A DNA stretch of 64,000 nucleotides from Comamonas badia DSM 17552 (GTDB lineage: Bacteria > Pseudomonadota > Gammaproteobacteria > Burkholderiales > Burkholderiaceae_C), in contig NZ_AXVM01000003.1 of the NCBI RefSeq assembly GCF_000484635.1, positions 248,001 through 312,000 on the forward strand, read 5' to 3'. The notes under the pieces were generated by a model. It ran no database searches. It had not been told where the DNA came from and worked only from the letters and a program-made list of their open reading frames with translations. The translations under genes and the position numbers were made by a program. Below, piece by piece: positions 43,683 to 52,072 of this stretch; positions within the stretch are counted from its first letter, which is position 1; the number at the start of each line of letters is the position of its first letter.

Positions 43683-44093
43683 ATGAAAACAACCACCTAC
43701 GAAGTGAAAGTGATGTTCGGCGACTGCGACCCGGCCGGCATCGTCTTTTTCCCCAATTTCAGCAAATGGATGGACGCCTCGTCGCTGGATTTCTTCCGCC
43801 AGTGCGGCGTGCCGCCCTGGCGCGAATTGAAGGAATCGCACGGCATCATCGGTACGCCGCTGCTGGAAATCCACACCAAGTTCATGCGGCCCGCCACCTA
43901 TGGTGATGTGCTGCAGGTACACACCAGCATCGAGACCTGGAACGCCAAGACCTTTGTGCAGAAGCATGCCGTGATGAACGCTGACGTGCTGCTGTGCGAG
44001 GGCCGAGAGACCCGCGCCTTCTGCATTCATCCGGAAGGCGGACGCCTGCAGGCGATCCCCGTGCCCGATTTCATCAAGGAGCGCTGCGCCTGA
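43683..44093 (+). CDS. Acyl-CoA thioesterase (4-hydroxybenzoyl-CoA thioesterase type)
   Basis: A 136-residue hotdog-fold thioesterase. The catalytic Asp lies in GDCDPAGIVFFPNF (Asp about residue 16), and LLEIHTKFMRPATYGD completes the motif set. It would release a free aromatic acid from the aroyl-CoA produced by the thiolase. The start codon follows a heptamer repeat with no obvious ribosome site, so translation may be weak, coupled or variable. Confidence 0.85.
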   Translation: MKTTTYEVKVMFGDCDPAGIVFFPNFSKWMDASSLDFFRQCGVPPWRELKESHGIIGTPLLEIHTKFMRPATYGDVLQVHTSIETWNAKTFVQKHAVMNADVLLCEGRETRAFCIHPEGGRLQAIPVPDFIKERCA

Positions 44094-44147
44094 CACAGGC
44101 GCTCGCCTCTCTTTCCCCTTTTTTCAACGCGCACTCCAGGAGACACC

Positions 44148-45287
44148 ATGAAGCGCTTGCATCTCAAGGCCCTCGTGGCCGCCGCCACCCTCGCCGCCAG
44201 CGGCGCGGCGCTGGCCGACATCACCATAGGCGTGGTCGCGCCACTCACCGGCCCGGCCTCCGGCCTGGGCATTCCCGTGGGCAACGAGGTCAAGCTCTGG
44301 CCCAAGGAGATCGCGGGCGAGAAGCTCAACGTGATCCTGCTGGACGACGCGTCCGACCCGACCAACGGCGTGAAGATCGCGCAGAAATTCGTCACGCAGG
44401 ACAAGGTGGACGTCATCATGGGCTCGGTCGCCACGCCGGTGGCCGCTGCCATTTCGCAGGTGGCGGATGAATCCAGGACGCCGCAGATCTCCTGGTCGCC
44501 GGTGGCCACGCCGGCCGGCAAGGACCACTGGCTGTTCCGCCTGCCGCAGTCCAACGCGGTGATGGGCCACGCCATCATCGAGCACATGAAGAAGCAGGGC
44601 GTGAAATCCGTCGGCTTCCTCGGCTACAGCGATGCCTATGGCGAGACCTGGCTGGTGGACTTCAAGCCGCAGGCCGAGGCCGCCGGCATCCAGTTCGGCC
44701 CGGTGGAGCGCTTCGCGCGCGCCGATACCAGCGTGACGGGACAGGCGCTCAAGCTGGTGTCCGCCAACCCGCAGGCCATCCTCGTCGTTGCCTCCGGCAG
44801 CGGCGCGGCCATGCCTGAAGTGGCGCTGCGCGAGCGCGGCTACAAGGGCATCGTCTACCAGACGCACGCCGCGGCCACCAGCGACCTGATGCGCGTGGGC
44901 GGCAAGGCGGTGGAGGGCACCTATGTGGTCTCCGGCCCGGCGGTGCTGGCCGAGCAGCTGCCCGATGCCCACCCCTCCAAGGCCGAGGCGATCAAATTCG
45001 TGACGCAGTACGAAAAGGCCTACGGCCCCGGTTCGCGCAACCAGTTTGCCGGCCACGCCTACGATTCCATGATCGTGATGGAAAAGGCCGTGCCCATGGC
45101 GCTCAAGGTGGCCAAGCCCGGCACGCCCGAATTCCGCGCCGCGCTGCGCGACGCCTTCGAGCACCTGGGCCGCACCGTGCTGGCCCACGGCGTGCTGGAC
45201 TGGACCGCCCAGGACCACTGGGGCTACACCAAGGACACCGGCGTGATGATGAAGGTGGTGGACGGCAAGTTCAAGGTCGAAAACTGA
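44148..45287 (+). CDS. ABC transporter solute-binding protein (LivK/aromatic acid type)
   Basis: A 379-residue periplasmic binding protein of the branched-chain amino acid family (Peripla_BP_6). It has a Sec signal peptide (KRLHLKALVAAATLAASGAALA) and the ITIGVVAPLTGPASGLG start of the mature domain. Family members near aromatic pathways bind phenylpropanoids or benzoates. No permease or ATPase genes are in this block, so it must use components encoded elsewhere. Confidence 0.9.
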   Translation: MKRLHLKALVAAATLAASGAALADITIGVVAPLTGPASGLGIPVGNEVKLWPKEIAGEKLNVILLDDASDPTNGVKIAQKFVTQDKVDVIMGSVATPVAAAISQVADESRTPQISWSPVATPAGKDHWLFRLPQSNAVMGHAIIEHMKKQGVKSVGFLGYSDAYGETWLVDFKPQAEAAGIQFGPVERFARADTSVTGQALKLVSANPQAILVVASGSGAAMPEVALRERGYKGIVYQTHAAATSDLMRVGGKAVEGTYVVSGPAVLAEQLPDAHPSKAEAIKFVTQYEKAYGPGSRNQFAGHAYDSMIVMEKAVPMALKVAKPGTPEFRAALRDAFEHLGRTVLAHGVLDWTAQDHWGYTKDTGVMMKVVDGKFKVEN

Positions 45288-45289
45288 TA

Positions 45290-45345
45290 GGCAAATCAGC
45301 GTTTGGCGCCGTAACTGCGGCGCTAGACGCTATTTTTTTGGATAG
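45290..45345 (+). terminator. Terminator formed from a dispersed-repeat copy
   Basis: GCGTTTGGCGCCG and CGGCGCTAGACGC form a near-perfect stem (two wobble or mismatch positions), followed by TATTTTTTT. It lies between the solute-binding protein and acyl-CoA dehydrogenase genes and matches the dispersed repeat family in layout. Confidence 0.65.
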
Positions 45346-47052
45346 ATGATGGCCGACTACGATCCCAGCACCGGCGACCGCGTTTTCCTGCTGGAACAGG
45401 TGCTGCACGCCAGCGCCCAGTGGCGGGCGCTGCCGCCGTTTGCCGACACCGATGCAGCGCTGGCCGCGCAGGTGCTGGAGGAAGCCGGCAAGTTCGTGGC
45501 AGAGGTGATTGCACCGCTGAACCGCGTGGGCGACGAGGTGGGCGCGCGCTGGCACGCCGGCGTGGTCACCATGCCGCCGGGCTTTGCCGACGCCTACCGC
45601 CAGTTCTGGCAGGGCGGCTGGCCGGCGCTCGCAAGCGATCCGGCGCATGGCGGCCAGGGGCTGCCTGCCGTGCTGGAGGCGCAGCTCTACGAGATGCTCA
45701 GCGGCGCCAACCATGGCTGGACCATGGCGCCGGGCCTGCTGCACGGCGCCTATGAGTGCCTGCGCCACCACGGCAGCGAGCCACTGAAGGCGCAGTACCT
45801 GGAAAAAATCGCCACCGGCGAATGGCTGGCCACCATGTGCCTGACCGAGCCGCAGGCCGGCAGCGATCTGGGGCTGGTGAGCACCCGCGCGCTGCCGCAG
45901 GCCGATGGCAGCCACCTGATCAGCGGCAGCAAGATTTTCATCAGCGGCGGCGAACACGACCTCACCGACAACATCGTGCACCTGGTACTGGCGCGCGAGC
46001 CCGGCGCGCCCGCCGGGCCCAAGGGCTTGTCGCTGTTTCTCGTGCCCAAGTTCTACGCCGATGGCACGCGCAGCGCCGTCAGATGCGAGGGCATCGAAGA
46101 GAAGATGGGCCTGCATGGCAGCCCCACCTGCGCGATGCGCTTGGACGCCGCGCGCGGCTGGATCGTCGGCGCGCCGGGCCGCGGTCTGGCGGCGATGTTC
46201 GTGATGATGAACGCGGCGCGCCTGCATGTGGCGCTGCAGGGCCTGGGTCTGCTCGATGCCGCCTGGCAGAAGGCCGACGCCTACGCGCGCGAGCGGCGCC
46301 AGATGCGCGCCCCGGGCAGCACCTCAACCAGCCTGCTGATCGAACACCCGGCGATGCGCCGCATCCTCGACACCCAGCGCGCCTGGATCGATGCCGGGCG
46401 CGTGCTGGCCTACCAGACGGCGCTGGAACTGGATATCGCGCGCCACCACCCGGATGCCGCGCGGCGCGCGCAGGCCGAGCGCTGGTGCGCGCTCACCACG
46501 CCGGTGATGAAGGCGGCCTTCACGCACCAGGCGTTTCATGGCGGCAGCGACTGCCTGCAGGTGTTCGGCGGCCACGGCTACGTGCGCGAATCGGGCATAG
46601 AGCAGCACGTGCGCGATGCCCGGGTGGCGATGATCTACGAAGGCACCAACGAAATCCAGGCAATCGATCTGCTGGCGCGCAAGGTGCTGGCCGACGGCGG
46701 CGAGGGCTGGTGCGCGCTGCTGCAGAGCCTGGCCCAGCCACTGGGCGAAACCGCCCTGGCAACACTGGCACGCACCCATCTGCAGGCGCTGCTGGCACTG
46801 ACGGCTGAACTGGTGGCGGCCTGCCGCGCGGACGCGGCGCTGCCCTATGAGGTGGCGGACGACTACCTGCGCGCCGCGGCCGTGGCCTTGCTGTGCTGGG
46901 CCGGCACGCGCATCGAAGAGGCGGCGGGTACCTCCTGCGATGAACCCAATCGCTGGCAGGCACCGCTGCAGGCGCTGCAGCGCTGGATAGCGCCCGAACT
47001 GCCCATGCGCTGTGCGATCATCAGAAACCGATTGCCTGCCACCGCGCCGTGA
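45346..47052 (+). CDS. Acyl-CoA dehydrogenase (long, DmdC/FadE-like)
   Basis: A 568-residue acyl-CoA dehydrogenase with the flavin-binding LTEPQAGSDLGL (about residue 165), the central domain, the catalytic-region YEGTNEIQAIDLLARKV (about residue 427) and a C-terminal extension typical of the DmdC-like group. In this context it would desaturate a phenylpropionyl-CoA to the cinnamoyl-CoA entering the crotonase step. Tandem ATG codons at 45346 and 45349 are possible starts. It overlaps the marR start by four bases. Confidence 0.88.
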   Translation: MMADYDPSTGDRVFLLEQVLHASAQWRALPPFADTDAALAAQVLEEAGKFVAEVIAPLNRVGDEVGARWHAGVVTMPPGFADAYRQFWQGGWPALASDPAHGGQGLPAVLEAQLYEMLSGANHGWTMAPGLLHGAYECLRHHGSEPLKAQYLEKIATGEWLATMCLTEPQAGSDLGLVSTRALPQADGSHLISGSKIFISGGEHDLTDNIVHLVLAREPGAPAGPKGLSLFLVPKFYADGTRSAVRCEGIEEKMGLHGSPTCAMRLDAARGWIVGAPGRGLAAMFVMMNAARLHVALQGLGLLDAAWQKADAYARERRQMRAPGSTSTSLLIEHPAMRRILDTQRAWIDAGRVLAYQTALELDIARHHPDAARRAQAERWCALTTPVMKAAFTHQAFHGGSDCLQVFGGHGYVRESGIEQHVRDARVAMIYEGTNEIQAIDLLARKVLADGGEGWCALLQSLAQPLGETALATLARTHLQALLALTAELVAACRADAALPYEVADDYLRAAAVALLCWAGTRIEEAAGTSCDEPNRWQAPLQALQRWIAPELPMRCAIIRNRLPATAP

Positions 47053-47531
47053 CCGCTTCTTCCAATTCCCTTGCCACCGTTGACCCCTGCGCCACCGTCG
47101 ATACGGTGGACGCCCGCTTTCTGCAAACCCTGCTGGGCTTCAACGCCCGCATGGCGGCGCTCAAGGCCATAGCCGCCTTCCTCGCGTGCATGGCGCCGTA
47201 CAAGCTGCGCATCGTCGATTTCTCCATTCTTTCGATCGTGCACCACAACCCGGGCGTGACCTCGCGCCAGCTCTGCGACGCGCTCAACCTGCTGCCGCCC
47301 AATCTGGTGGGCAAGATCTCGGCGCTGGAAAAGCGCGGCCTGCTGCTGCGCCACCCGCACCCGCAGGACGGGCGGGCGCTGGGCCTGCACCTGACGGAGG
47401 CCGGATGCGCGCTGATGCAGGAGGTGGAGCCGCTGGTGAGCGAACAGGAAGCCCGGATCGCCTCCGCCCTCACGGCCAGCGAGCGGCAGACGCTGATGCG
47501 GCTGCTGCTGAAGGTCTACGCCGCCAACTGA
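47049..47531 (+). CDS. MarR-family transcriptional regulator
   Basis: A 160-residue regulator from GTG 47049. The winged-helix segment is NPGVTSRQLCDALNLLPPNL, then VGKISALEKRGLLLRHPHPQ with the DGRA wing. MarR proteins commonly repress hydroxycinnamate genes and are released by CoA thioesters. Overlap with the acyl-CoA dehydrogenase gene suggests it is made with the pathway it controls. Candidate sites are the palindromes at 38652 and 56300; this is an inference. Confidence 0.9.
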   Translation: MTASSNSLATVDPCATVDTVDARFLQTLLGFNARMAALKAIAAFLACMAPYKLRIVDFSILSIVHHNPGVTSRQLCDALNLLPPNLVGKISALEKRGLLLRHPHPQDGRALGLHLTEAGCALMQEVEPLVSEQEARIASALTASERQTLMRLLLKVYAAN

Positions 47532-47544
47532 CGCCCGGCCACGC

Positions 47545-48531
47545 TCAGGCCAGCCAGCCGCGCTTGCGGAAGTAGAACATCGGCACCAGGGCACTGGCAA
47601 CCATGAGCACGACGGCGTACAGGTAGCCATGCTCCCATTCCAGCTCCGGCATGAGCTTGAAGTTCATGCCGTAGACGCTGGCGATCAAGGTCGGCGGCAG
47701 CAGCGCGACGCTGGCCACCGAGAAGATCTTGATGATCTTGTTCTGGTTGATGTTCAGGAAACCGACCGTCGCATCCATCAGGAAGTTGATCTTGTCGAAG
47801 AGAAACTGCGTGTGGCTGTCCAGCGATTCGATGTCGCGCAAAATCTGGCGCGCATCCTCGAACTGTTCGGCATTGAGCATGCGGCTGCGCATCATGAAGC
47901 TCACCGCGCGGCGGGTGTCGAGCATGTTGCGGCGGATGCGGCCGTTCAGGTCTTCCTCCCATGCGATGTCGGCCAGCACCTGCTGCGCGTGCGTGTCCGT
48001 CATCTGGCCTTCCAGCACCTGGGTGCTGACCTTTTTCAGCTCGTCGTAGATGCCTTCCAGCGTATCGGCGGAGTACTCCACGTCGGTGTCGAAGAGGTTG
48101 AGCAGCGCCTCCTTGGCGTCGGCGATCAGGCCGGGCGCGCGGCGCGCGCGCATGCGCACCAGGCGGAACACCGGAATGTCTTCCTGGTGGATCGAGAACA
48201 GCACGCCGCAGCTCCTGAGCTCGGCGTTGTGCTGGTTCAGGATGAAGGCCACGCGCACCGAGCGCGGGTCATCGTCGTCATCGATGAGGAAGTCGCTCCT
48301 GATGTGCAGCTCGCCGTTGTCTTCCTCGTAGAAGCGCGCGGACTCCTCGATGTCGTCGTCCATCGCGTCTTCGGGAATCGACAGGCCGTAATGCTGCGCC
48401 ACCCAGCGCTTTTCCTCGCGCGTGGGCGATTCGAGATCGACCCAGATCGGCTTGAACCGCGCGAGCTCGTCAAGCGATTCGATTTCTTCCTGAACCAGCC
48501 GGCCGTTGACCAGCGAAAAGATGTTGAGCAT
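47545..48531 (-). CDS. corA: Magnesium/cobalt transporter CorA
   Basis: A 328-residue CorA channel with the signature YGMNF before the second-last helix region (about residue 276) and two C-terminal transmembrane helices (LYAVVLMVASALVPMFYF). A long acidic/helical cytoplasmic domain precedes. It is convergent with the MarR gene. Confidence 0.95.
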   Translation of the reverse strand: MLNIFSLVNGRLVQEEIESLDELARFKPIWVDLESPTREEKRWVAQHYGLSIPEDAMDDDIEESARFYEEDNGELHIRSDFLIDDDDDPRSVRVAFILNQHNAELRSCGVLFSIHQEDIPVFRLVRMRARRAPGLIADAKEALLNLFDTDVEYSADTLEGIYDELKKVSTQVLEGQMTDTHAQQVLADIAWEEDLNGRIRRNMLDTRRAVSFMMRSRMLNAEQFEDARQILRDIESLDSHTQFLFDKINFLMDATVGFLNINQNKIIKIFSVASVALLPPTLIASVYGMNFKLMPELEWEHGYLYAVVLMVASALVPMFYFRKRGWLA

Positions 48532-48677
48532 GGCTCACGCTCTCCCTGAAGTGGTGTGCTGCGGTGGTGATGGGGCGCTTTCGGCACCCCTTCGCCGCAT
48601 TACCCGGGCCGGGAGGCCGAAAGCCGGCAACTGGGGCTGGCTTCCACGGAGCTGTCTCCTGATGATTGAACGGGTGA

Positions 48678-49370
48678 TTATCGCATCGCATCCGCGATCG
48701 CCATGGCGCGCTGCAGGTCGGCCCAGGCATCACGCTTGGCCGCTGTCTGGCGCAGCAGATCGGCGGGCGCATAGCTGACGACCAACGGCGTGCCGTCCGG
48801 CAGGCGGTGCCCGGCCCCGCGCAAACGCCCCAGCGGTTCGTTGCCGCCCAGCAGCGCGCGGGCCGCGCCCAGACCCAGCGCCAGCACCACCACCGGCCGC
48901 GTCTGCGCCAGCGCCTGGGCCAGTGCATCCTGCCCATCCCGCGCCGGCGCGCGGCGCACCGGTGCGATGAAGACATTGGGATTGTCCGCGACGCGCATGG
49001 CGCGCAGCATGTTGAGCAGCAAGTCCCCCGCCTCGCCGGCGCGGGGGTCGTCGGGCGTCGGCGTTTCCAGCAGCACCAGCCAGGCGGGCGCGGCGGCCGG
49101 CGGCGCCTCGGGGTACATCGGCTGAGGGGCATCCATCTGCCAGACCACCGCGGTGCTGGCAACCGGTGCGGCAGCAGCGGGTGCAGGCACGGGCACAGCA
49201 ACGGGCGCGGCTGCCTGACGCCGCAGGGGGGCGGGCGGCGGGGCAGGTGGCTCCTGCACCGGAGTCGGCGCGGCGGCGACGCCTGCCGGGGCGGCTGCGG
49301 GGTCTTCGGGCTGCCACACCCGCACGCCCATTTCGGCAAGCATGGCGCGCTGGCGGGTATCAAGTTTCAT
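48678..49370 (-). CDS. Uracil-DNA glycosylase-superfamily-like protein
   Basis: A 230-residue protein. The first 80 residues are Pro/Ala-rich and low-complexity. The C-terminal domain (AGEAGDLLLNMLRAMRV; NVFIAPVRRAPARDG; VVVLALGLGAARALLG; LVVSYAPADLL) has the layout of the UDG-like proteins encoded beside rimI in Burkholderiales. Catalytic residues are not conserved clearly enough to assert DNA glycosylase activity. ATG 49370 overlaps the rimI stop. Confidence 0.7.
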   Translation of the reverse strand: MKLDTRQRAMLAEMGVRVWQPEDPAAAPAGVAAAPTPVQEPPAPPPAPLRRQAAAPVAVPVPAPAAAAPVASTAVVWQMDAPQPMYPEAPPAAAPAWLVLLETPTPDDPRAGEAGDLLLNMLRAMRVADNPNVFIAPVRRAPARDGQDALAQALAQTRPVVVLALGLGAARALLGGNEPLGRLRGAGHRLPDGTPLVVSYAPADLLRQTAAKRDAWADLQRAMAIADAMR

Positions 49371-49831
49371 AGCGTCAGGCACATCACGATGGCGTCCTCA
49401 CGCCCGCCGCCCTGCACCGGGTAGTAGCCCCGGCGCACGCCCACGCTGCGAAAGCCGCCGGCGGTGTAGATGCCGCGCGCACGGTGGTTGCCCACGCGCA
49501 CCTCCAGCCACAGCGACTGCGCGCCCCGGCCACGCGCCCAGAGCGCGATGGCGTCGAGCATCACGCGCGCCCAGCCCTGGTGCTGATGGTCAGGCGCCAC
49601 CGTGAGGTTGAGCAGATGTGCCTCGGCCACGCCCATCATCACGACGAAATAGCCCAGCAGCTCGCCGCCCGCCACCAGCGCCTGGCACTGGTAGCCGGTG
49701 TTGATCGAATCGAGAAAATTGCCACGGCTCCAGGGCTCGGGGTAGGCCTGCAGCTCGATTGCCATCAGCGCATCCAGATGCCTGAGCGCCAGCGGCTCAA
49801 AGCCGGCTTCGGGCTGCAGCACCGCGCTCAT
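49367..49831 (-). CDS. rimI: Ribosomal protein S18-alanine N-acetyltransferase
   Basis: A 154-residue GNAT enzyme: LEVRVGNHRARGIYTAGGFR and LLNLTVAPDHQHQGWARVML form the acetyl-CoA site (with QHQGWA at the Q/RxxGxG/A position). It overlaps tsaB and the downstream UDG-like gene by four bases each, so three genes are one transcript. RimI acetylates the N-terminus of S18. Confidence 0.92.
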   Translation of the reverse strand: MSAVLQPEAGFEPLALRHLDALMAIELQAYPEPWSRGNFLDSINTGYQCQALVAGGELLGYFVVMMGVAEAHLLNLTVAPDHQHQGWARVMLDAIALWARGRGAQSLWLEVRVGNHRARGIYTAGGFRSVGVRRGYYPVQGGGREDAIVMCLTL

Positions 49832-50529
49832 GCCGCCTGTCCCTTCAGTGCCGCGCGCTCGGCCGTGGTCTGCGCCACCTTGTCGCGCACGTACAGCGGC
49901 AGCGCCGCGTCGGCTGCCACCGCCGCGCCCGCGGCCAGCAGCGCAGGCGCCAGGCGCAGCAACGCGGCGGCGGTGGGCAGCGCGGCCACCCGCGTGGCCT
50001 CGGGCGCAAGACGCGCGCCATACACGGCCGCGGCGTTGCCGGCCAGTGTCCATCCGGCGGGCACCTGCACGGCCTCGGGCGCCAGCAATTGCACCTCGCC
50101 CGCAAGCGCCCAGCGCTGCCGCGCGGCGTTCCAGATGCAGGCCGCGGTGTAGACCTCGTCCATGCGCGCATCCAGCGTGGCAAGCACCTGCATGCAGCCC
50201 TGCGCGGCGCGCGCCTCTTCCGCCACCGCCAGCAGCGTGGGCACGGGCAGCACCGGCAGACCCGCGCCGCCGCGCGCGCCAAACGCCAGGCCCTGCGCCA
50301 CCGCGCAGGCCGTGCGCAGGCCGGTGAAAGAGCCCGGACCCTGGCCGAAGACGATCGCATCAAGATCATCCAATGCCGTGCCCGCCTCCCGCAGCAGCGC
50401 AAGGATGGCGGGGATCAGCGTGTGCGAAGCCTGCGCGCCGCCCGCACCCGCATGGGTGAACACGCGGCCATCCCCCTTCACCGCGATGGACAGGTGCTCG
50501 GTGCTGGTATCAAAGGCAAGCAGGTGCAT
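49828..50529 (-). CDS. tsaB: tRNA threonylcarbamoyladenosine biosynthesis protein TsaB
   Basis: A 233-residue ASKHA-fold protein with LLAFDTSTEHLSIAV at the N-terminus and GQGPGSFTGLRTACAVAQGL near residue 63. It is a scaffold partner of TsaD in t6A synthesis. It is divergent from dacB over about 34 bases. Confidence 0.95.
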   Translation of the reverse strand: MHLLAFDTSTEHLSIAVKGDGRVFTHAGAGGAQASHTLIPAILALLREAGTALDDLDAIVFGQGPGSFTGLRTACAVAQGLAFGARGGAGLPVLPVPTLLAVAEEARAAQGCMQVLATLDARMDEVYTAACIWNAARQRWALAGEVQLLAPEAVQVPAGWTLAGNAAAVYGARLAPEATRVAALPTAAALLRLAPALLAAGAAVAADAALPLYVRDKVAQTTAERAALKGQAA

Positions 50530-50563
50530 GGTGGCGCAATTATCCCGTCATAGACTCGCAAGC

Positions 50564-51994
50564 ATGCCGCGCATCTGCCCCACCCGTTTCCTCCTTTGCC
50601 TGCTTCTGAGCGCCTGCTGGATCAGCGCCGCCTACGCGCAGAAGGCGGCTCCCGGTTTGCCCGCCACGGTGCAGGCCGCGCTGCAACGCGCCAAGGTGCC
50701 GCAAGAGGCGCTGTCCGCCGTCGTCCTGCCCGCCGACGGGCAGCCGCCGCGCCTGGCCTGGCAGCCGGACGTGGCGCGCAACCCTGCGTCGGTGATGAAG
50801 CTGGTCACCACCTATGCCGCCCTCGAACTGCTGGGCCCGGCTTTTACCTGGCAGACGCCGGTGTTCATCGACGGGCCGGTGGCGGGCGGCGTGCTGCGCG
50901 GCAACGTGCACATCCAGGGCGTGGGTGATCCCAAGCTCGTGGCGGAGCGCCTGTGGCTGATGCTGCGCCGCCTGCAGGGCCAGGGCCTGCGCAGCATCCA
51001 GGGCGACATCGTGCTGGACCGCAGCGGCTTTGCCGTGCCGGCGCGCGACGCGGGCGAGTTCGATGGCGAGCCCTGGCGGCCCTACAACGTGGCGCCGGAT
51101 GCGCTGCTGGTGAACTTCAATGCGCTCACGCTGGACTTCATCCCCGATGCCGCCGCCGGCGTGGCGCACCTCGCGTTCGAACCCCCGCTGGCCGCCATGC
51201 AGCTGCCCGCCTCGGTGCCGCTGGCGCCGCAGGGCACGGCCTGCGGCGACTGGCGCGCAGGGCTCCAGGCCGACTTTGCGCAACCCGGGCGCATCGCCCT
51301 CGCGGGCAGCTACCCGCTGGCCTGCGGCGAAAAGCGCTGGTCCGTGGCGCCGGCGGAGCCGCAGCGCTTCGCCGCCCGCGCCATCGCGGGCATGTGGCAG
51401 CAGCTGGGCGGCCAGCTCTCGGGGCAGGTGCGCGATGGGCCGGTGCCGCAGGGCCTCGCGCCCGCCTTCGTCACCACCTCGCCATCGCTCACCGAGGTGA
51501 TCCGCGACATCAACAAATTCAGCAACAACGTGATGGCGCAGCAGTTGCTGCTGACACTGGGGCTGCAGGAAAGCGGCAGCGGCAGCCTGCAGAGCGCGCA
51601 TGCGGTGCTGGAGCAATGGTGGGCCGCGCATGGCGGATCGACGGCGGAGCTGGTGATGGACAACGGCGCGGGCCTGAGCCGCGAGGGCCGCATCAGCGCG
51701 CGGGCGCTGGCGCGCCTGCTGCAGCAGGCCTGGGAATCGCCGGTGATGCCGGAGCTGCTGTCGTCGCTGCCGATCTCGGGCATAGACGGCACGCTGCGCC
51801 GCCGCAAGGGCCGCGCGCAGGGCACGGCGCACCTGAAGACCGGCACGCTGCGCGACGTGGCGGCTATCGCCGGGGTGGTGCATGGCGCCAGCGGCCGGCG
51901 CTATGTGCTGGTGGCGTTCGTCAACCACCCCAATGCGGTGGCGGCGCGCGCGGCGCTGGATGCGCTGGTGGACTGGACCTGGGCGGACCGGTGA
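50564..51994 (+). CDS. dacB: D-alanyl-D-alanine carboxypeptidase/endopeptidase (PBP4)
   Basis: A 476-residue class C penicillin-binding protein with a Sec signal peptide (LLCLLLSACWISAAYA). The active-site motifs are SVMK (about residue 71), SNN (IRDINKFSNN) and KTG (HLKTGTLR). It trims and hydrolyses peptidoglycan cross-links. A longer upstream frame overlaps tsaB and is not credible; ATG 50564 gives a clean signal peptide. Confidence 0.94.
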   Translation: MPRICPTRFLLCLLLSACWISAAYAQKAAPGLPATVQAALQRAKVPQEALSAVVLPADGQPPRLAWQPDVARNPASVMKLVTTYAALELLGPAFTWQTPVFIDGPVAGGVLRGNVHIQGVGDPKLVAERLWLMLRRLQGQGLRSIQGDIVLDRSGFAVPARDAGEFDGEPWRPYNVAPDALLVNFNALTLDFIPDAAAGVAHLAFEPPLAAMQLPASVPLAPQGTACGDWRAGLQADFAQPGRIALAGSYPLACGEKRWSVAPAEPQRFAARAIAGMWQQLGGQLSGQVRDGPVPQGLAPAFVTTSPSLTEVIRDINKFSNNVMAQQLLLTLGLQESGSGSLQSAHAVLEQWWAAHGGSTAELVMDNGAGLSREGRISARALARLLQQAWESPVMPELLSSLPISGIDGTLRRRKGRAQGTAHLKTGTLRDVAAIAGVVHGASGRRYVLVAFVNHPNAVAARAALDALVDWTWADR

Positions 51995-51998
51995 GTTT

Positions 51999-52030
51999 TC
52001 TAGGGATGTCCTTACATGGACGTCTCTAGA
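51999..52030. promoter_or_regulatory. Long inverted repeat upstream of the GDSL lipoprotein gene
   Basis: TCTAGGGATGTCC (51999-52011) and GGACGTCTCTAGA (52018-52030) pair over 13 positions with two G-U pairs, around a TTACAT loop. No T-tract follows, so it may be an operator or a 5' mRNA structure 42 bases before the gene. Confidence 0.4.
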
Positions 52031-52072
52031 ATGCCACCGGCAACCCCGATCTGACATTCAAAGGAGACCTTC

